6,878 bases of DNA, taken from an uncultured Eubacteriales bacterium. Its GTDB lineage: Bacteria; Bacillota; Clostridia; Oscillospirales; Butyricicoccaceae. The position numbers and the translations under genes were made by a program. The first letter of the stretch is position 1; each line of letters opens with the position of its first letter. This document shows, piece by piece, positions 1-6,327 of the stretch. The stretch spans positions 40,782-47,659 of the forward strand of contig CAJUGU010000011.1 of NCBI GenBank assembly GCA_910586105.1, given 5' to 3'. Under the pieces are notes generated by a model. It was given only the letters and a program-made list of their open reading frames with translations, was not told the DNA's origin and made no database searches.

Positions 1-237
1 GTGCGCATCCAGCTTACTTTCGATACCCTCCAAACGTTTGTCGTGCGCATCCAGCCTGCTTTCGATGCCCTCCAAACGTTTGTCGTGCGCATCCAGCTTA
101 CTTTCGATACCCTCCAAACGTTTGTCGTGCGCATCCAGCTTGCTTTCGATACCCTCCAAACGTTTGTCGTGCGCATCCAGCTTGCTTTCGATACCCTCCA
201 AACGTTTATCATGCGCATCCAGCTTGCTTTCGATGCC
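1..237 (-). repeat. 42-bp in-frame tandem repeat array (five full copies plus one partial)
   Basis: The motif GTGCGCATCCAGC recurs every 42 bp on the plus strand, at 1, 43, 85, 127, 169 and (as ATGCGCATCC) 211. Copies 1 and 3 are identical; copies 4 and 5 differ from them at one or two positions, and copy 2 at three. The sixth unit diverges after about 27 nt. The array lies entirely inside the coiled-coil gene and each unit encodes 14 residues. Near-identity at the DNA level points to recent duplication by slippage or unequal recombination. The array continues to the window edge, so the true copy number is unknown. Confidence 0.95.
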
Positions 238-378
238 GCTAAGTCGTTTGCCGTAGTCAGCCAATAGAGCCGTGTGCTCGTCGAGCGTCTCTTTCACTTT
301 GCCCATATCCGCCTTCAGGTCGGATATATCCGTTTGCATTGACTCCAAAATCGCCAGGATTTTTTCTTCAAAATTCAT
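1..378 (-). CDS. Partial coiled-coil protein with 14-residue tandem repeats
   Basis: Reading the minus strand from the ATG at 376-378 gives 126 codons without a stop; the frame leaves the window, so the C-terminus is missing. An AAAGGA ribosome binding site (387-392) lies 8 nt upstream and fixes the start. Residues 1-45 form a charged helix (start MNFEEKILAILESMQTDI) with heptad-like spacing of I/L/M. From about residue 46 the protein repeats a 14-residue unit, DKRLEGIESKLDAH, with one Lys-to-Arg change in copy 5. Two heptads fit each unit: L at a, I at d, L at a, H at d. So a histidine falls in the predicted core every 14 residues. No signal peptide or membrane segment is visible, which suggests a cytoplasmic rod or oligomerisation stalk. 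I do not recognise a family and assign no function. It follows murE in the same direction but probably has its own promoter (645-673). Confidence 0.85.
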   Translation of the reverse strand, partial: MNFEEKILAILESMQTDISDLKADMGKVKETLDEHTALLADYGKRLSGIESKLDAHDKRLEGIESKLDAHDKRLEGIESKLDAHDKRLEGIESKLDAHDKRLEGIESRLDAHDKRLEGIESKLDAH

Positions 379-644
379 TTTGCCATTCCTTTCTCCACGT
401 TGTCCGGTCAGGCCTTCCAGCGCTGCGAGCCCATAGATTGGAACCCGCTTCCTGCAAAAACCGCCTGATCAGGACTGTTCATCCACGTCTCGGGCCTGAA
501 AAGCCCGCTTGTAAAGGAAACGCCTTCACACCGTTTTCACGGTGCAGATCGAGCCGCCAAAGCCGCCCGTAAGCCTCAAAGGACGCTTTGCCGCCCTCGC
601 GCCGGTCCGCGCGGGACATCCCGCCCTGAGAGTGCGTATGTAAA
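379..644 (-). other. Hairpin-rich leader between murE and the coiled-coil gene
   Basis: About 265 nt with no confident gene, read on the minus strand as the 5' leader of the coiled-coil gene. Visible structures are: a perfect 6-bp stem closed by a GAAA tetraloop (529-544); a 5-bp CGGGC/GCCCG stem (491-507); a GCGGGA/TCCCGC stem (611-624); the 10-nt palindrome CCTGATCAGG (464-473); and a 7-bp long-range pairing between 408-414 and 493-499. No hairpin is followed by a U-run, so no intrinsic terminator for murE was found. Two tiny ORFs on the minus strand, 479-619 (46 codons) and 408-482 (24 codons), overlap as ATGA but lack good ribosome binding sites. I do not match it to a known riboswitch or RNA family. 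Confidence 0.4.
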
Positions 645-673
645 ATTATAGCACGTTTTCACCCATTTTGCGA
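645..673 (-). promoter_or_regulatory. Candidate extended -10 promoter for the coiled-coil gene
   Basis: On the minus strand 645-653 reads TGCTATAAT, a consensus TATAAT -10 with the upstream TGn extension. The hexamer 17 bp upstream (668-673) is TCGCAA, a poor -35 match, as is common when an extended -10 is present. It sits at the very end of murE; the murE stop codon is at 659-661. Transcription would start near 638-639 and produce the leader of about 260 nt before the coiled-coil ATG. This would uncouple that gene from the dcw operon. Confidence 0.5.
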
Positions 674-2095
674 AAAATATTTTTGCACTTCTTCTCTTTC
701 GTCCAAATGGCGCTTTACGTGGTCGATTTCCTGATAAGTTTCGTGCCCTTTGCCCATAAGAACGATCACATCGTCCTTCTCGCCCATCGTCAAAGCGTAC
801 CGGATCGCCTCGCGCCGGTCCGCGATCACCGTCCGCGGCGTATCGCCCATGCCCGTTATGATCTCTGCAATGATCGCGTCCGGATCCTCCGTGCGGGGGT
901 TATCCGAGGTCACGATGCAGTAATCCGCCAGCCGGTCCGCGATCGCCCCCATCTTCGGGCGCTTTGTCCGGTCGCGGTCGCCGCCGCAGCCGAACAGCGC
1001 GATCACCCGCCCTTTGGCAAAGCCGCGCACCGCCGTCAGGACGTTCTCCACCCCGTCCGGGGAATGCGCGTAATCGATCAGCACGGTGTAATCCCGCGGG
1101 ACTGGTACGACTTCGACCCGCCCCTTAACGCCTGGCGTCTTGCGCAGCGCTTCGACTGCTTTTGCCAGCGGGATCCCCAGCGTGTGGCACACCTCCAGCG
1201 CGCCCAGCGCATTGGATACCGTGAACTGCCCCGGGATTTGCAGATCGGCCGCTGCTTCCTCTGTGCCGCGCACTGCCGTAAAACGCACGCCGCTCGCGTG
1301 CAGCTCGACCGCCTTCGCCAGCAGGTCCGCCGGGGCGCCCTGCGCCGAGAAGACCGTCGTCGGGCATTGCGCGTCGGCAAGCATCTGCGCCGCCGCCGGG
1401 TCGTCGGCGTTTAGGATCCCCCGGTCGGCCTGTGCGAACAGGAGCGCCTTCGCCCTGCGGTATTCCTCCATCGTGCCGTGGAAATCCAGATGATCCTGCG
1501 TCAGGTTGGTGAACAGCGCCGCCTGGAACCGGATGCCATACACCCGCTTGAGCGCCAGCGCATGCGACGATACCTCCATCACCACATGGGAGCACCCGGC
1601 GTCCCGCATCCGCGCGAACAGCGCCTGAAGCTCATAGGATTCCGGCGTCGTGCGTTCGGTCTCCAGCGCTTCGCTGCCGATCAGGTTCTGGTTCGTACCG
1701 ATCAGCCCGACCTTGGCGCCCGCCGCTTCGAGGATCGCCTTGATGAAATAGGTCGTCGACGTTTTGCCGTTCGTACCGGTCACGCCGATCATTGTCATCG
1801 CGTCCGCCGGATGGCCAAACCGGTTCGCCCCGATCGCCGCCAGCGCGGCGCGCGCATCCTCCACCACGACTGCGGGAACGCCCGCCGGCGCTTCCTCGCA
1901 GACGACCGCCGCCGCCCCGCGCTCCATCGCCGACGCGATATACCGGTGCCCGTCGGTCTCAAAGCCGCGGATCGCGACGAACAGATCCCCCGGCGCCACC
2001 GCGCGGGAATCGCAGCGCACTTCCGCGATCTCCAGATCCATCGCCGCTGTTGCGGACCGCAGCTGTACGCCTTCCAGAAGCTGGGACAATTTCAT
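659..2095 (-). CDS. murE: UDP-MurNAc-L-alanyl-D-glutamate:meso-diaminopimelate ligase MurE
   Basis: Cytoplasmic Mur ligase that uses ATP to add the third residue of the peptidoglycan stem peptide to UDP-MurNAc-L-Ala-D-Glu. The 478-residue product is of normal family length. An N-terminal UDP-substrate domain (about 1-95) is followed by the ATP-binding domain with P-loop GTNGKT (107-112), the TTPE motif (149-152), NLTQDHLDFHG (197-207) and the lysine of YRRAKALLF (K216) that is carbamylated in the family. The C-terminal domain has DYAHSPDG (341-348), FGCGGDRDRTKRP (368-380), DNPR (398-401) and GKGHETYQ (449-456). DNPR marks meso-DAP enzymes as opposed to lysine-adding ones, so the wall is predicted to be DAP-type. 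The ATG at 2095 is chosen because AAAGGAGG lies 8 nt upstream and the family N-terminus begins there. It is 148 nt downstream of the PBP gene. Confidence 0.98.
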   Translation of the reverse strand: MKLSQLLEGVQLRSATAAMDLEIAEVRCDSRAVAPGDLFVAIRGFETDGHRYIASAMERGAAAVVCEEAPAGVPAVVVEDARAALAAIGANRFGHPADAMTMIGVTGTNGKTSTTYFIKAILEAAGAKVGLIGTNQNLIGSEALETERTTPESYELQALFARMRDAGCSHVVMEVSSHALALKRVYGIRFQAALFTNLTQDHLDFHGTMEEYRRAKALLFAQADRGILNADDPAAAQMLADAQCPTTVFSAQGAPADLLAKAVELHASGVRFTAVRGTEEAAADLQIPGQFTVSNALGALEVCHTLGIPLAKAVEALRKTPGVKGRVEVVPVPRDYTVLIDYAHSPDGVENVLTAVRGFAKGRVIALFGCGGDRDRTKRPKMGAIADRLADYCIVTSDNPRTEDPDAIIAEIITGMGDTPRTVIADRREAIRYALTMGEKDDVIVLMGKGHETYQEIDHVKRHLDEREEVQKYFSQNG

Positions 2096-2115
2096 TGCAG
2101 TTTCCTCCTTTGGCT

Positions 2116-2148
2116 GCGCCGCCGGTACGGGTATCCCGCCGGCGGCGC
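2116..2148 (-). other. Strong hairpin in the murE leader
   Basis: GCGCCGCCGG (2116-2125) and its exact complement (2139-2148) form a 10-bp stem. A further 4-bp CGGG/CCCG stem lies inside it (2128-2131 with 2135-2138, loop TAT). It ends about 12 nt upstream of the murE Shine-Dalgarno sequence. On the murE transcript no U-run follows, so it is not a standard terminator; it may protect a processed 5' end or slow ribosome loading. On the plus strand a run of six T starts 7 nt after the stem, so it could weakly terminate antisense transcripts. A second, 6-bp hairpin (2224-2241) lies just after the PBP stop codon. Confidence 0.5.
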
Positions 2149-2243
2149 CTGCGCCTTTTTTCATTTCGTTTTTTCCCGGGAATGGGGATGGCGGTCGCGG
2201 GAAAGCCCCGTGCAGCGCCGTTCCCAGCCGGTGAAGGCTGGTT

Positions 2244-4709
2244 TTAGTCGCCAATGTTCGTTGTGTTGACGAATTCGACTGTTACGACCGTGCCCTCGGT
2301 AACCATCGTACCCGATTCGGGATACTGCCTCAGGGGCCGCGTGCCCGCGTTCGTGTTCTTGTTCGGGATGCCCATGCGCTTGAGGTACAGCCCGCGGGAC
2401 TGTAGCAGGTCGCGGCATTCCGACGGGGTCAGCCCGTTCAGGTTGGGCACCGGGACTTCCTCGCCGCTCTGCTCGCCGCCCATGTACAGGATGATGCGGC
2501 TGTTGCCTTGCAGACGCGTGCCCGCCGCCGGGATCTGGTCGGTGACCGTCTCGCTTTCGACCCTGCCGCGCACGCGGTAATCCATCTCGACCGCCGCCAG
2601 CTCGCGCTCGGCTTCGGCCTCGGTCAGGCCGACCAAATTGGGGACCGCATGCTCGGCGCGTGCGCTCTCCTCGCTGTTGTAGACCGGCTCGACGCCGAGA
2701 TACGGCATCACGTCCGCGATCACGCGCGCCGCGATGGGCGCCGCCACCGCGCCGCCGCCGTGGTCATAGCTTTTCGGGATATCCTTCACGATAATGTATA
2801 CCAGCACCTGCGGATCGTCCATCGGCGCAACCGCCGTGATGCCCGCGTTGTAGCGGGCCTCCAGATCGCCCGAGCGCGATGGGATCTCCGACGTCGCCGT
2901 CTTCGCGCCGACGTTATAGCCCGCCACATAGGCGTTAGTCGCCGTGCCGTTGTACGCGGTCTGATACATTGCCTCGCGCATGAAGGCGGAAACCTCCTCT
3001 GAAACGACCTGCCGCTTGACGGTCGTCTCCGTCGTCGACTTCACCGAACCGTCAGCGTTAAGCACCTCTTTCACGATATATGGTGTTTTCAGCTTGCCGT
3101 CGTCAACGATCGCCGAGATCATCGACGCCATCTGGATTGAGGTGACGTTGAAGCGCTGGCCGAACGTCGCGACCGGCAGGTTGGTGTCGGTCGACTTGAA
3201 GCCGCTCAGACCGCCCGCGTAGAAAACGCCTTTGCTTTCGGCGGGCAGATCGATGCCCGTCGTCTCGAACAGCCCGTAGGCGCTCATATATTCATAAAAT
3301 GTGTTCGCGCCGGTCTTGAACCCGATCTCAATCATGGCCGGGTTACAGGAATTCATCAACGCGTGCAGGGTATCCTCCGAGCCGTGCCCGGCGTCCTTCC
3401 AGCAGCCGATGGTAATGCCGGTGACCGTCCGGCTGCCCGAGCAGTAGAACGGCGTTGTCGTGGCGATCGAACCGCAGTCCAGCGCCGACGAGACCGTCAT
3501 CAGCTTAAAGCAGGAACCGGGCTCCTGCGCCGAGGAGATCGTGTGGTTGGTCCACATCTGGATCAGTTGCTGGGAGCGGCAGTCGCGGATCTCTTCGATC
3601 AGCGTCGAAGGCCGCTTGATGGGGTTGCCGTCCTCGTCGACGTCCGAACGGGTGCGGTCGGGCAGCTCCATATCCTGATTCGGGACGTACACCAGCCCCG
3701 CCGAACGCCCGTAGATGTAGTATTCGTCTGTGATCTCATACGGGACCTCGGGCTGATAGGTCTCCATCAGCTCCTCGATCATGCGTTTTTCTTCGTCGTA
3801 ATAAATGCCAACCATCGTGTACGGCTCGTTGGGGTCGTACTCCGGCATATTCGCCATCGCGTAGATTTCGCCGGTTTTGGGGTTCATGACGATCCCTTCC
3901 ACGCCGTCGCGGGCGTGCGGGTTGTCGGCGAGCGCGGTGGTCAAATGGTTTTCAAGGATCGACTGGATGTTTTCGTCGATGGTCAGGACGATCGAGCTGC
4001 CGTCCTCAGCCTCCACATACTGTTCGTACTCGAACGGCATTTCGCCGCTCCGCGCATTCTCCGCGCGCACGAGCCGTCCCGGCTTGCCGGTCAGCTCCTC
4101 GTTATAGGACGCTTCCACGCCGTAAATGCCCTTGCCGTCCACGTCGGTCATGCCGAGCACCTGTGACGCGAACGCGCCGTTGATGTAATACCGCCGGGTA
4201 TCCGGGGTAAAGTTGATGCCGTAGGTACCGTTGACCTCCATCCATTCGCGGATCGTGTTGCAGGTATCCTGATCGACGCGGGACTTGATATCCTTGGAGT
4301 CCTTGCTGGTATCGCTCACCTGCTGGAGCACGGTGTCATAGCTCAGCCCGAGGGTCTCGGCGAGCATGCGGGCGACATTTTCACGCTGCTGGGTCTCGTT
4401 CAGGCCGGTCGTTTCCTGGCGGGTGGCGTTGTAGACCTGATTCGGGTTAATTGAAATGCGTTCGGTCGCGGCCGATTCCGCCAGCTTATTCATGTTGCGG
4501 TCATAAATCGTGCCGCGGCTGGGAGTGACGATGGTGTCCTTTGTCTGGTACTGCCGCGCCTTTGAGATGTAAAACTGGTTGCGGATGACCTGCATATAGA
4601 ACAGGCGTGCAAAGACGGCTGCGAAGCACAGCCCGCAGATCATGATAATCAACACCGCGATGCGGCTGCGCATCCGCCCGTTCGGTGTGTTGTTGCTCAT
4701 AGATGCCAT
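2244..4709 (-). CDS. Class B penicillin-binding protein with two PASTA domains (FtsI/PBP2B/SpoVD type)
   Basis: A membrane-anchored D,D-transpeptidase that cross-links peptidoglycan outside the membrane. The 821-residue product has a short basic cytoplasmic tail, one membrane segment (about 16-40) and the RGTIYDRN motif (65-72) that opens the PBP dimerisation domain. The transpeptidase domain follows, with SxxK as SCFK (S399-K402, preceded by QEPG), SxN as SCN (454-456), and KTA (603-605) where KTG or KSG is usual. Two C-terminal PASTA domains span about 688-745 and 752-814. Between EYDPNEP (290-296) and the SxxK motif the linker of about 100 residues is longer than usual. The ATG at 4709 has AGGAGG 9 nt upstream; a second in-frame ATG is at 4700. 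The position after ftsL fits the divisome PBP. With only one PBP here, the sporulation paralogue SpoVD cannot be excluded, so no symbol is given. Confidence 0.95.
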   Translation of the reverse strand: MASMSNNTPNGRMRSRIAVLIIMICGLCFAAVFARLFYMQVIRNQFYISKARQYQTKDTIVTPSRGTIYDRNMNKLAESAATERISINPNQVYNATRQETTGLNETQQRENVARMLAETLGLSYDTVLQQVSDTSKDSKDIKSRVDQDTCNTIREWMEVNGTYGINFTPDTRRYYINGAFASQVLGMTDVDGKGIYGVEASYNEELTGKPGRLVRAENARSGEMPFEYEQYVEAEDGSSIVLTIDENIQSILENHLTTALADNPHARDGVEGIVMNPKTGEIYAMANMPEYDPNEPYTMVGIYYDEEKRMIEELMETYQPEVPYEITDEYYIYGRSAGLVYVPNQDMELPDRTRSDVDEDGNPIKRPSTLIEEIRDCRSQQLIQMWTNHTISSAQEPGSCFKLMTVSSALDCGSIATTTPFYCSGSRTVTGITIGCWKDAGHGSEDTLHALMNSCNPAMIEIGFKTGANTFYEYMSAYGLFETTGIDLPAESKGVFYAGGLSGFKSTDTNLPVATFGQRFNVTSIQMASMISAIVDDGKLKTPYIVKEVLNADGSVKSTTETTVKRQVVSEEVSAFMREAMYQTAYNGTATNAYVAGYNVGAKTATSEIPSRSGDLEARYNAGITAVAPMDDPQVLVYIIVKDIPKSYDHGGGAVAAPIAARVIADVMPYLGVEPVYNSEESARAEHAVPNLVGLTEAEAERELAAVEMDYRVRGRVESETVTDQIPAAGTRLQGNSRIILYMGGEQSGEEVPVPNLNGLTPSECRDLLQSRGLYLKRMGIPNKNTNAGTRPLRQYPESGTMVTEGTVVTVEFVNTTNIGD

Positions 4710-4792
4710 AAAAGATCCCCTCCTGAGAAAGATCGCCTTGCCGGGGGTGGGGGCTGGCCGCGCTTCCGCAGGCATTGCCCGCCCTAGTGAAA

Positions 4793-4830
4793 GACGGGAG
4801 CAGAAGTTTGTAAAACCTCTCACTCCCGTC
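4793..4830 (-). other. Two-tier hairpin at the predicted 5' end of the PBP transcript
   Basis: GACGGGAG and CTCCCGTC (4793-4800 with 4823-4830) pair perfectly over 8 bp. After a small internal loop (one base against two) a second 8-bp helix follows (4802-4809 with 4813-4820, one G-U pair on the minus-strand RNA), capped by a 3-nt loop. On the minus strand only UUUC follows, and on the plus strand there is no T-run, so it is not a convincing terminator. It begins a few bases after the candidate -10 at 4834-4842, which would make it a 5'-terminal stem of the PBP mRNA. A smaller stem (4768-4782) lies downstream of it. Confidence 0.6.
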
Positions 4831-4833
4831 CAT

Positions 4834-4842
4834 ACTATAACA
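4834..4842 (-). promoter_or_regulatory. Candidate extended -10 promoter for the PBP gene
   Basis: The minus strand reads TGTTATAGT, which is a TGn extension followed by TATAGT (5 of 6 to consensus). It lies in the 142-nt gap between ftsL and the PBP gene, about 10 nt after the ftsL stop. No good -35 hexamer is found 16-18 bp upstream; the best is TCTGCA at a 16-bp spacing. A start near 4827-4828 would place the large hairpin at the 5' end of the transcript. An internal promoter would allow PBP and MurE expression independently of rsmH-ftsL. Confidence 0.4.
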
Positions 4843-4851
4843 TATTCATGC

Positions 4852-5355
4852 TCAGTGCAGATATTCCAGCGCTGCGCGGAAGCCCTGCGCCAAGCCTTCC
4901 AGTACGGCGCCGATTCCCGCGCCTGCATCGACCTCGATGCGGTCCGGGTTCGACATTTCAAACCATTCGACCTGGCTGTTATCCAGCTTGTACATACCGT
5001 TTTCCTGCGCGAATTCTTCGATGGTCTCGTCGCTCAACGTATACTCGCGTTTGGTGAGCAGGGCGGTGTTGATCGCCTTGAGCTCGCTGAGCTGGGTGCG
5101 GCTGCTGGCCACGTCGCTGGTCAGCTGGGCCACGAGCATGTAGCTGTGCAGCATCACCCCGGCCACCAGCAGTACGACCATTGCGACGGCGAGTGTCTTT
5201 GCGCGAAAGATCGTGTTTGGTGTGACGTCGGTCCGCCCCCCGGGGATCGCCTGAAGCTGCGGCGGCTCCTCGGGCTCCTCCGGGGTGCGGCTGAAGTGCG
5301 AGATCAGTTCGTCATAATCATACGCGACGCTTTCGCGGCTTGAGTGGAATGCCAT
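4852..5355 (-). CDS. ftsL: FtsL-like bitopic cell-division protein
   Basis: A 167-residue protein with the FtsL layout: an acidic, proline-rich cytoplasmic tail (1-52, with PEEPEEPP), one membrane segment (about 53-75, AVAMVVLLVAGVML core), then an extracytoplasmic coiled coil (about 76-105). The stretch ENGMYKLDNSQVEWFEM (118-134) resembles the conserved end of the FtsL/DivIC coiled-coil domain (GM.K......V.. pattern). FtsL joins DivIC/FtsB and DivIB/FtsQ in the divisome and supports the septal PBP, whose gene is next. The last 25 residues (DAGAGIGAVLEGLAQGF onward) form a probable amphipathic helix beyond the usual domain end. The ATG at 5355 has AAAGGAG 9 nt upstream. FtsL sequences diverge strongly, so the call rests on topology and position between rsmH and the PBP gene. 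Confidence 0.8.
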   Translation of the reverse strand: MAFHSSRESVAYDYDELISHFSRTPEEPEEPPQLQAIPGGRTDVTPNTIFRAKTLAVAMVVLLVAGVMLHSYMLVAQLTSDVASSRTQLSELKAINTALLTKREYTLSDETIEEFAQENGMYKLDNSQVEWFEMSNPDRIEVDAGAGIGAVLEGLAQGFRAALEYLH

Positions 5356-5388
5356 AAATCTTGTCTCCTTTGCCTGCCGCCCGGATTC

Positions 5389-6327
5389 TCAGATTTTTTC
5401 GCAGACCCGCAGCTTGGCGCTGCGTGCGCGCGGGTTGTCTGCAAGCTCCTCCGCCGAGGGGAGGATGGGCTTGCGGGAGACTGGGCGGACCCTGGGTTTC
5501 TTTCCGCAGACGCACACCGGGAAATCCTTCGGGCAGGTGCAGCCGGTGGCGGCGGCCTGGAAGGCGGTTTTCACGATGCGGTCTTCGAGCGAGTGGAAGG
5601 TAATGACGGCGAGCCGTCCGCCGGGGCAGAGGGCGTCGATCGCTTTTTCCATCGCTTCCCGCACGGCTGCAAGCTCGTCGTTCACAGCGATGCGGACCGC
5701 CTGGAAGCTGCGCTTTGCGGGGTGCTGCTTTTCGCGCAGGGCCTTTGCGGGCATGGCGGCGCGGACGATTTCCGCGAGCTCCGCCGTGCTTTCGATCGGC
5801 TTTTTGCTGCGTTCCCGTTCGATCGCGGCTGCGATCAGGGGGGCGTACCGCTCTTCCCCGTATTCAAAGAGGATGCGGCGCAGTTCTTCCCGGCTCCAGT
5901 GGTTGACGACCTCGCCCGCGGTCAGCGTCTGGCGGCGGTCCATGCGCATATCGAGCGGCGCGTCCTGCATATAGGAGAAGCCGCGTTCGGCATGATCCAG
6001 CTGCGGGGAGGAGACCCCGAGGTCGAAGAGGATGCCGTCGGCGCCCGGCAGGGCTTGTCCTTCGAGCACCCGGTCGAGTTCCCGGAAGTCGCTTTTTACG
6101 ACGGTCACGCGATCCCAGACGGGGGCGAGCCGCCGCTGTGCGTTGGCGATCGCTTCGTCGTCGCGGTCGATGCAGATGAGCCGGCCTGTTGTCAGGCGTT
6201 CCGCGATACGGAGCGAATGTCCGGCGCCGCCCATGGTCGCGTCTATGTAGATGCCATCCGGGAGGATGCGCAGCGCGTCGAGGCAGGCGTCCGGCAGGAT
6301 TGAAATGTGGTGAAAATTCTGTTCCAT
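5389..6327 (-). CDS. rsmH: 16S rRNA (cytosine(1402)-N(4))-methyltransferase RsmH (MraW)
   Basis: Uses S-adenosylmethionine to N4-methylate C1402 of 16S rRNA in the ribosomal P site. The 312-residue product is of normal length. Motifs in order are FHHISIL at the N-terminus, the SAM-binding GGAGHS (33-38) and IDRD (53-56), DLGVSSPQLD (102-111), GFSYMQDAPLDMRMD (116-130), HPAKRSFQAVRIAVNDE (202-218), FHSLEDR (244-250) and the C-terminal NPRARSAKLRV (298-308). Four cysteines (263, 265, 272, 274) form a small cluster near the end. The start at 6327 fits the family N-terminus, but upstream there is only GGGA and no good Shine-Dalgarno sequence. A short upstream frame ends in TAATG over this start, so translational coupling is possible. 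It is the first dcw gene of the window, and ftsL starts 33 nt downstream. Confidence 0.98.
   Translation of the reverse strand: MEQNFHHISILPDACLDALRILPDGIYIDATMGGAGHSLRIAERLTTGRLICIDRDDEAIANAQRRLAPVWDRVTVVKSDFRELDRVLEGQALPGADGILFDLGVSSPQLDHAERGFSYMQDAPLDMRMDRRQTLTAGEVVNHWSREELRRILFEYGEERYAPLIAAAIERERSKKPIESTAELAEIVRAAMPAKALREKQHPAKRSFQAVRIAVNDELAAVREAMEKAIDALCPGGRLAVITFHSLEDRIVKTAFQAAATGCTCPKDFPVCVCGKKPRVRPVSRKPILPSAEELADNPRARSAKLRVCEKI

Noticed and set aside
1..237. CRISPR array
   Set aside because: The units are directly adjacent with no unique spacers and are coding.
1..267. Plus-strand frames across the 42-bp repeats (repeating MRIQLAFDTLQTFVV-like or SCASSLLSIPSKRL-like products)
   Set aside because: A 42-bp repeat without stops stays open in several frames. 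Only the minus-strand frame has a ribosome binding site and start, non-repeat sequence before the repeats and a sensible coiled-coil pattern.
339..572. 77-codon plus-strand frame antisense to the leader
   Set aside because: No ribosome binding site, it overlaps the start of the coiled-coil gene, and its product is not recognisable.
2096..2254. N-terminal extension of murE to a TTG at 2254
   Set aside because: The added 53 residues are low-complexity, the extension crosses a strong hairpin, and the ATG at 2095 has AAAGGAGG plus the family N-terminus.
1478..2269. Long plus-strand frames opposite murE, the PBP gene and rsmH (also 668-1414, 3363-4166, 5344-6303)
   Set aside because: They mirror the GC-rich codon use of the genes opposite, yield Arg/His-rich products with no recognisable domains, and overlap confident genes.
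4741..4755. G-quadruplex from GGGGGTGGGGG on the plus strand
   Set aside because: Only two long G-runs are present, so at most a weak two-layer structure; the mRNA strand is C-rich here.
4793..4830. Intrinsic terminator after ftsL
   Set aside because: The stem is strong but only UUUC follows on the minus strand, with no U-run, and the next operon gene continues in the same direction.
4710..4961. N-terminal extension of the PBP gene to 4961
   Set aside because: It would overlap the end of ftsL, crosses the hairpin gap, and puts 84 residues before the normal tail and membrane segment; AGGAGG precedes the ATG at 4709.
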